From contig NVUS02000214.1 in assembly GCA_002402005.2 (NCBI GenBank), positions 1-10,942 of the forward strand: 10,942 nucleotides of DNA, read 5' to 3'. This DNA is from OCS116 cluster bacterium (GTDB lineage Bacteria > Pseudomonadota > Alphaproteobacteria > Rhizobiales > OSC116). The notes below the pieces were generated by a model that ran no database searches, was not told the DNA's origin, and was given only the letters and a program-made list of their open reading frames with translations. Shown here piece by piece: positions 6,582 through 10,942 of the stretch. Position 1 is the stretch's first letter. Each line of letters starts with the position of its first letter. Made by a program: the position numbers and the translations under genes.

Positions 6582-7622
6582 ATGTTACTGAAAAAAATAA
6601 GCCGCATATCTACTGTGATCACTTTAGCCACTGTGCTGGGGGTATCTGCAACAGTTGTGCATGCAGCAGACAAAGTTCTTAAAATTCAAACGAGTGCAAA
6701 TGCGAGTCACTTCACATTGGGATTTATGAAAGAAAAGTGGATTCCGCTTCTCGAAAAAATGACCAACGGCACGTTGGCAGTTGATTTCTTGCCATTGGAA
6801 GCTGTCGTGCCACGTCGCGAAACGCCAGAAGCTGTTTCTATTGGTGTTTTGGATGGTGATTTTACCGCCGTCAGCTATTTTGCGGGCATCGACCCTGCCT
6901 ATGCACTTATGGGTGATTTGATTGCGGGCTACGATAGCGCAGATCAAATTCAAACTTTCTGTACACGTGGTGGTGGCAAAGAAATGCTACAAAAAATCCA
7001 TGACGAACATTTTCCTGGTGTGAAAGTTATTGGCTGTGGTGCTTATGCTCGTGAAGCTTTTGTTTCAACTGTGCCTATTTATGGCGTGGATGATATGAAG
7101 GGTCTGAAAATTCGTTCTCCAGAAGGTTTGGCATCAGATGTGTTCCGCCGCGCTGGTGCAACGCCTGTTTCATTGCCAGCATCAGAAACTTATGGTGCGC
7201 TTGAAAAAGGTGTCATTGAAGCTGCCGATAACTCAGCTTATGCGAATAATGATGCCAACGGCATGAATAAGATTGCAAAATTTCCAATCTTCCCAGGCAT
7301 TCATTCCACACCAATTCTACAATTGACCTTAAACGATCAAGTGTGGGAAGGTTTAACGGAGTCTGAGCAAATCACCCTAACGATATGGTTCGAAGCTGCG
7401 TTTAACGACATGCGCCGTGCGGTTGACCTTATTGATCGTAAACTTGTTGCCCGTGATAAAGCAGCAGGCGTGCTTACAATTATCGATTGGAAGCAAGAAG
7501 AGCGTGACAAGCTACGTACCATTGCCAAAGAAGCTTGGAAAGCTTTTGCTGCGAGTTCAGATCTTGCCAATGAAACATACGAAACACATGTTAAATTCAT
7601 GAAAGAAGCCGGCCTTTTATAG
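6582..7622 (+). CDS. TRAP transporter substrate-binding protein, DctP family
   Basis: A 346-aa periplasmic solute receptor of the DctP family for a TRAP transporter. The N-terminus is a classic signal peptide: KK near the start, a hydrophobic core (9-25), and a VHA cleavage motif with likely cleavage after Ala28. The central GLKIRSPEG (175-182) carries Arg178, the position that in DctP proteins binds the ligand carboxylate. It is followed by the family region ATPVSLPASETYGALEKG (193-210), VIEAADNSAY (211-220). The long helix typical of the family lies near the C-terminus. GAGGG at 6571-6575 is a good ribosome binding site. The length is normal. The ligand is a carboxylate; the neighbouring sugar-acid dehydratase makes an aldonate or uronate plausible, which is inference. 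The permease gene follows after a 76-base gap with a stem-loop. Confidence 0.93.
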   Translation: MLLKKISRISTVITLATVLGVSATVVHAADKVLKIQTSANASHFTLGFMKEKWIPLLEKMTNGTLAVDFLPLEAVVPRRETPEAVSIGVLDGDFTAVSYFAGIDPAYALMGDLIAGYDSADQIQTFCTRGGGKEMLQKIHDEHFPGVKVIGCGAYAREAFVSTVPIYGVDDMKGLKIRSPEGLASDVFRRAGATPVSLPASETYGALEKGVIEAADNSAYANNDANGMNKIAKFPIFPGIHSTPILQLTLNDQVWEGLTESEQITLTIWFEAAFNDMRRAVDLIDRKLVARDKAAGVLTIIDWKQEERDKLRTIAKEAWKAFAASSDLANETYETHVKFMKEAGLL

Positions 7623-7634
7623 GCGCATATACAA

Positions 7635-7670
7635 TGCCTCAACTCGCTACGAATACAGGGAGTTGGGGCA
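7635..7670 (+). promoter_or_regulatory. Stem-loop between TRAP binding-protein and permease genes
   Basis: TGCCTCAACTC (7635-7645) pairs with GAGTTGGGGCA (7660-7670) over 11 positions with one G-U pair and a 14-base loop. A T-rich tail (CTAATTTTATTTT, from 7671) follows, giving a partial-terminator shape. Inference: it attenuates permease expression and/or protects the binding-protein mRNA, a common arrangement for binding-protein transporters. Confidence 0.6.
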
Positions 7671-7698
7671 CTAATTTTATTTTCAATTGGGAATTTAA

Positions 7699-9759
7699 AT
7701 GGAAAATAACTCAACACAAAATATTGACGGTTTTGAAGATCCTTACGAAGAAGAACCAACAAAGTTTAGTCAATATAATATTGTCGATCACATTAGCCAT
7801 GTTACAGGCTTAGGTATTTCTCTTTTATATATTGTCGCTGCCGTCTTAACCCTTTATGAGGTTTTTGCACGTTATCTATTTAACGCACCGACATATTGGG
7901 CGTTTGAAGTGGTCATGGTGCTTGTTGCAGCGACTTGGATGCTCTCATCTGGTTTTGTGACCTTAAAGAAACGCCATATTGGTATAACGGTTATTCATTT
8001 GATGGTCACACCACGTGTGCGTTGGTGGCTTGATACATTTGCATATGTTGTGGGCATAATTGCTTTATTCTTGTTAATGTCAGATGCGACCATTCGGTCC
8101 TATATTAGCCTTGAGCGCATTGAGCGTACTGGCAGTGCGTTTAATTCACCCATGCCATTTATGCTCAAAGGCCTGCTTACTTTAGGTGGCTTGTTATATT
8201 TGGCTCAACTTACCGTCAATTTGCATCGGCATTTTGGCGAATCTAAAGCCCGACACGCTGTTAAAGGCGTTGCTGCGTTTTTATTCATATATTTTGTATC
8301 AGCTGGGCTCACGCATATCTTAGGAAGTTCATCTATTTTCGGGGTGTTTAGTGGCGCGATTAGTGACATTGGTTTGGCACTAGATCCATCAAAAGCACTT
8401 GATCTGCGATCTTATGATTTAGGCACAATTTCATTAATAATGGTTGGCCTTCTTATATTGTTGATGATGACGGGAATGCCTTTGGGCATTGTTACGCTCA
8501 TCGTTTCCATTGTTATGGCTGTATCGTTTTTTGGTCCACGTGGTCTTTATTTGGTATCATCTAATGCTGCTGGTTTGCTCGAAAAATATTCATTGGTGGC
8601 CGTGCCGTTCTTTGTGCTCATGGCATCAATTTTAGAACGTGCGGGTGTTGCCGAAGATATTTTTGATGCCATGTCAATCTTCGCGGGTAATTTACGCGGC
8701 GGCGTTGGCGTGCAAACGATCATCGTTGCGGTCATTTTGGCAGCCATGTCAGGGGTTATGGGCGGCGAAATTGTTATGCTTGGCCTTGTGGCCTTGCCGC
8801 AAATGTTTCGTTTGGGTTATGACCGCAAACTGGCCATTGGTTTGATATGTGCATCTGGCGCCTTGGCTACACTTATCCCCCCTTCAATTATCATTATTAT
8901 TTATGGTTTGTCGGCCGAAGTGGGCATTGGCGATATGTTTATGGCCGGAATAACACCTGGCATTATGTTGGCTGTTTTTTACGCTCTATATGTACTCATT
9001 CGGGTTCACATTACGCCTTCCATGGCGCCGACGGGTGCTGAAGTTGCCGAAATTACGGGTGGTCAAACCAAATTAACGCCCGAACGTAAAGTTTCAGTGG
9101 TTTTGTGTTTGTTGCTTATTGGTGCGGTTATGGGCTCCATTTATGGTGGTGTGGCATCGGTTACCGAAGCCGCTGCTGTCGGTTGCATCGGTTCACTGGT
9201 TGTTGCGGCATTTAGACATAAATTCAATTGGCAGGTTATATCTCAAGCCTTGGTTGGTTCTATGTCAACCGTAGGCACAATCATTTGGTTGGTATTGGGC
9301 GCTGTTAGCTTTGTAGGCATATTTAACCTTGTGGGTGGTGGCGATTTTATGCGCTCATTATTCACTGATTTGGGCTTGCCAGCCATCGGAACCATCTTAG
9401 TTATGATGGGTATTTTGGTCGTACTTGGTACTTTTATGGAATGGATTGCCATTGTATTTATCACCGTGCCAGTTTTTGCCCCTGTGGTCATGTCATTGGC
9501 ACCTGAATTGGGCTTAACTCCAGATCAGGCAAAAGTTTGGTTTGGTATTTTGTTCGTGATGAATATTCAGATTTACTTCTTGTCACCACCATTTGGGCCA
9601 GCTTGTTTTTGGCTTAAATCTGTCGCACCGAAAGACGTAACGTTGCAGGAAATTTTCTTGGCAGTGTTGCCGTTCATTGCATTGCAAATTGTTGGGTTGG
9701 TCTTGGTCATAATGTTCCCACAAATTGCGCTCTGGTTGCCAGAATGGCTGAATGGCTAA
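7699..9759 (+). CDS. Fused TRAP transporter permease, DctQ-DctM
   Basis: A 686-aa inner-membrane protein joining the small (DctQ) and large (DctM) TRAP subunits. After an acidic, hydrophilic N-terminus (1-30), the DctQ part spans about 34-180 with membrane segments near 36-58, 66-88, 110-130 and 153-174, and the typical FARYLFNAPTYWAFE motif (56-70). An extra segment around 188-208 bridges to DctM (about 240-682). DctM hallmarks include the Met/Gly-rich LIMVGLLILLMMTGMPLG (246-263), AVPFFVLMASILERAG (301-316), the MSGVMGGEIV region (350-359) and LIPPSIIIIIYG (392-403). It imports the DctP-bound carboxylate using an ion gradient, probably Na+. GGGA at 7689-7692 precedes the ATG. Fused DctQM permeases are known, so the fusion itself is not unusual. 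A tiny membrane-protein gene follows after 25 bases. Confidence 0.95.
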   Translation: MENNSTQNIDGFEDPYEEEPTKFSQYNIVDHISHVTGLGISLLYIVAAVLTLYEVFARYLFNAPTYWAFEVVMVLVAATWMLSSGFVTLKKRHIGITVIHLMVTPRVRWWLDTFAYVVGIIALFLLMSDATIRSYISLERIERTGSAFNSPMPFMLKGLLTLGGLLYLAQLTVNLHRHFGESKARHAVKGVAAFLFIYFVSAGLTHILGSSSIFGVFSGAISDIGLALDPSKALDLRSYDLGTISLIMVGLLILLMMTGMPLGIVTLIVSIVMAVSFFGPRGLYLVSSNAAGLLEKYSLVAVPFFVLMASILERAGVAEDIFDAMSIFAGNLRGGVGVQTIIVAVILAAMSGVMGGEIVMLGLVALPQMFRLGYDRKLAIGLICASGALATLIPPSIIIIIYGLSAEVGIGDMFMAGITPGIMLAVFYALYVLIRVHITPSMAPTGAEVAEITGGQTKLTPERKVSVVLCLLLIGAVMGSIYGGVASVTEAAAVGCIGSLVVAAFRHKFNWQVISQALVGSMSTVGTIIWLVLGAVSFVGIFNLVGGGDFMRSLFTDLGLPAIGTILVMMGILVVLGTFMEWIAIVFITVPVFAPVVMSLAPELGLTPDQAKVWFGILFVMNIQIYFLSPPFGPACFWLKSVAPKDVTLQEIFLAVLPFIALQIVGLVLVIMFPQIALWLPEWLNG

Positions 9760-9784
9760 GCTAGATATTTAAAAGGATAGAAAA

Positions 9785-9910
9785 ATGGAAACAAATAGAG
9801 ATGATCGCTCGGAGATAGATGTATATGGGATGTTGCCGTGGGTTTGCGGGATCGCAATGGCAGCCATTATATTGGGCATAATGTTTTGGGTGGCAGCACC
9901 CATTTCGTAA
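9785..9910 (+). CDS. Small single-span membrane protein (41 aa), TRAP operon
   Basis: This ORF starts 25 bases after the permease stop and is preceded by AAGGA at 9773-9777, seven bases from the ATG, a better ribosome binding site than several larger genes here. The product has a charged N-terminus (residues 1-12 contain E2, R5, D6, D7, R8, E10, D12) and a hydrophobic segment from about Leu17 to Ala38 containing two tryptophans, consistent with one membrane helix; it ends PIS. The stop is immediately followed by a 15-bp hairpin, as expected for the last gene of the operon. I recognise no family. By position it could be an accessory or stabilising subunit of the TRAP permease, but that is inference, and it could also be a fortuitous ORF. 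Confidence 0.65.
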   Translation: METNRDDRSEIDVYGMLPWVCGIAMAAIILGIMFWVAAPIS

Positions 9911-9915
9911 AAATG

Positions 9916-9966
9916 TTCAAATCTTCGATGTTATGTAATTTCACACTCCCGCATCGAAGATTTGAA
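9916..9966 (+). terminator. 15-bp perfect hairpin ending the TRAP operon
   Basis: TTCAAATCTTCGATG (9916-9930) is exactly repeated inverted at 9952-9966, with a 21-base loop. It starts 5 bases after the small-protein stop codon. No T-tract follows on the + strand, so it may act as a Rho-independent-like stop of low efficiency or as an mRNA 3' end protector. Confidence 0.6.
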
Positions 9967-9974
9967 TCCCCGTT

Positions 9975-10015
9975 GGGTGACGAACGATGGTTTTGAAGCC
10001 ATTCGTTCGTCATTC
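9975..10015 (+). repeat. Second hairpin in tandem
   Basis: TGACGAACGA (9978-9987) pairs with TCGTTCGTCA (10003-10012). The stem continues inward through TGG/CCA (9988-9990 and 9999-10001) past one bulged T, and outward with two G-U pairs and one G-C pair. It lies 8 bases after the preceding hairpin, making a two-hairpin array in the gap before the dehydratase gene. Confidence 0.55.
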
Positions 10016-10146
10016 GCGAACAAAAGCTGATTATAGGTGAACGCCACCAATTTGGTGCAAATAACTCATACATCACAAACAAAAATTATTTAGAACCATA
10101 TCAATTATTCAATTAGTCACTGACTCCATATTGCCAATTTTACCCG

Positions 10147-10174
10147 TTGGAAACTGGTTTCACCTAGTTAACAT
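10147..10174 (+). promoter_or_regulatory. Candidate promoter and operator-like site before the dehydratase gene
   Basis: TTGGAA (10147-10152) and TAACAT (10169-10174) are 16 bases apart, each a 4/6 match to the housekeeping consensus. TAGTTAAC (10165-10172) overlaps the -10 and matches the TAGTNNAC core of the palindrome upstream of the TRAP operon. Further inverted repeats nearby are AGTCA-C-TGACT (10115-10125) and GAAAC-TG-GTTTC (10150-10161). All are suggestive only. Confidence 0.35.
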
Positions 10175-10198
10175 TTGAAAAAAATACTGGAGGCGTAA

Positions 10199-10942
10199 AT
10201 GATAGAGACGCAAGAAAAAGCCCGAAGAGAATTACGCAGCTCTAGATGGTTTGATAAGGACGACCTGAGATCATCTGGTCATAGATCACGTATGATGCAA
10301 ATGGGTTTGGGTGCGGAAGACTGGATTGGGCGGCCGATTATTGCCATTGTCAATACATGGTCAGAAGCGCAACCATGTCATCTACATTTTAAACAACGTG
10401 TTGAAGATGTGAAGCGGGGTATATTACAGTCGGGCGGTTTTCCGATGGAATTGCCAGCCTTATCGCTTTCTGAAAGTTTGGTAAAGCCAACCACAATGTT
10501 ATATCGCAATATGTTGGCGATGGAAACTGAGGAGCTTTTGCGATCTCACCCTATAGATGGTGCTGTGCTTATGGGCGGTTGTGATAAAACCACACCCGGC
10601 TTGGTCATGGGCGCAGTCAGTGCTGGTCTGCCGATGATTTATTTGCCAGCAGGGCCAATGCTGCGCGGAAATTATAAAGGCGAGCATCTCGGCTCTGGCT
10701 CAGACGCTTGGAAATATTGGGACGAAAAACGCGCGGGTAAATTGTCTGACGCGCAATGGGCGGGTGTTGAAGGTGGCATTGCGCGTTCATACGGTCATTG
10801 TATGACGATGGGCACAGCCAGCACGATGACCGCGATTGCCGAAGCGATGGGGCTTACATTGCCGGGCGCAAGTTCTATACCCGCCGCTGATGCCAATCAC
10901 CCGCGTATGTCGAGCGCGTGTGGGCGTCGTATTGTTGATATG
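10199..10942 (+). CDS. IlvD/Edd-family dehydratase, L-arabonate dehydratase-like (3'-truncated by window edge)
   Basis: The first 248 residues of a dehydratase that removes water from a sugar acid (or dihydroxy acid) using a 2Fe-2S cluster and Mg2+. The start has a strong GGAGG at 10189-10193, 5 bases upstream of the ATG. The three cluster cysteines are visible: Cys60 in SEAQPCHLHF, Cys128 in MGGCDKTTPG and Cys201 in GHCMTMGTASTM, with Lys130 as the expected carbamylated metal ligand. This spacing is offset by one from that described for Rhizobium L-arabinonate dehydratase (Cys59, Cys127, Cys200, Lys129). NTWSEAQPCH and LPMIYLPAGPMLRGN also fit the sugar-acid branch rather than the valine/isoleucine enzyme. 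The frame is open to the window end; the family is about 570-590 aa, so roughly 330 residues are missing. Context (GntR/FCD, TRAP uptake) supports aldonate catabolism. Exact substrate (arabonate, fuconate, xylonate or other) is uncertain. Confidence 0.92.
   Translation, partial: MIETQEKARRELRSSRWFDKDDLRSSGHRSRMMQMGLGAEDWIGRPIIAIVNTWSEAQPCHLHFKQRVEDVKRGILQSGGFPMELPALSLSESLVKPTTMLYRNMLAMETEELLRSHPIDGAVLMGGCDKTTPGLVMGAVSAGLPMIYLPAGPMLRGNYKGEHLGSGSDAWKYWDEKRAGKLSDAQWAGVEGGIARSYGHCMTMGTASTMTAIAEAMGLTLPGASSIPAADANHPRMSSACGRRIVDM

Noticed and set aside
10003..10021. GTTC/GAAC motifs resembling an alphaproteobacterial LexA box
   Set aside because: Spacing and orientation do not fit GTTC-N7-GTTC, and the bases are explained by the hairpin.
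9867..10082. 71-codon antisense ORF over the hairpins after the TRAP operon
   Set aside because: Its sequence is mostly made of the inverted repeats and overlaps the small membrane-protein gene; no ribosome binding site or recognisable protein.

Overview
The window looks like chromosomal DNA from a proteobacterium, most likely an alphaproteobacterium of moderate-to-low GC (about mid-40s % by eye). The reasons are the gene content: a branched-chain-type ABC transporter next to a PaaK-like ligase, a fused DctQM TRAP permease, an FCD-type GntR regulator and a sugar-acid dehydratase of the IlvD/Edd family. This is an inference from gene content; no rRNA or phylogenetic marker is present. I see no tRNA, rRNA, CRISPR array, insertion sequence or phage gene.

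Region A (1-5353, all + strand) is one compact run of genes: the 3' end of an ABC transporter substrate-binding protein (1-840), livF (921-1760), a PaaK-family AMP-forming acyl-CoA ligase (1772-3001), a Nudix hydrolase resembling CoA/acyl-CoA diphosphatases whose start overlaps the ligase stop (2994-3743), and mmsA, methylmalonate-semialdehyde dehydrogenase (3809-5305). A GAAA-capped hairpin ends the run. Read together, they suggest uptake of a carboxylic or amino acid, activation to a CoA thioester, CoA-nucleotide turnover and CoA-dependent oxidation of a semialdehyde. The rest of the ABC system (livG, livH, livM) presumably lies upstream of the window. The ligase is odd: its P-loop is degenerate and the usual C-terminal lysine position appears to be isoleucine.

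Region B (5354-5690) holds no convincing gene, only AT-rich DNA with short inverted repeats.

Region C (5691-10942) is a second catabolic locus. A GntR/FCD regulator (5691-6428, - strand) is divergent from a TRAP operon: a DctP-type binding protein (6582-7622), a fused DctQM permease (7699-9759) and an unlisted 41-residue single-span membrane protein (9785-9910) with its own good ribosome binding site. The divergent intergenic region carries stacked palindromes, including a 10-bp GTCGAC-centred one inside a likely sigma70-type promoter; these are good candidates for the GntR operator. After two tandem hairpins and a gap of about 290 bases comes the 5' part of an IlvD/Edd dehydratase closest to L-arabonate dehydratases (10199 to the window end). 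The layout suggests GntR-controlled uptake and dehydration of an aldonate or related sugar acid.

A recurring theme is that both binding-protein genes are followed by an intercistronic stem-loop, which fits the need for more binding protein than membrane or ATPase subunit. The least described items are the 41-residue TRAP-linked membrane protein and the active-site-altered ligase coupled to a Nudix hydrolase.
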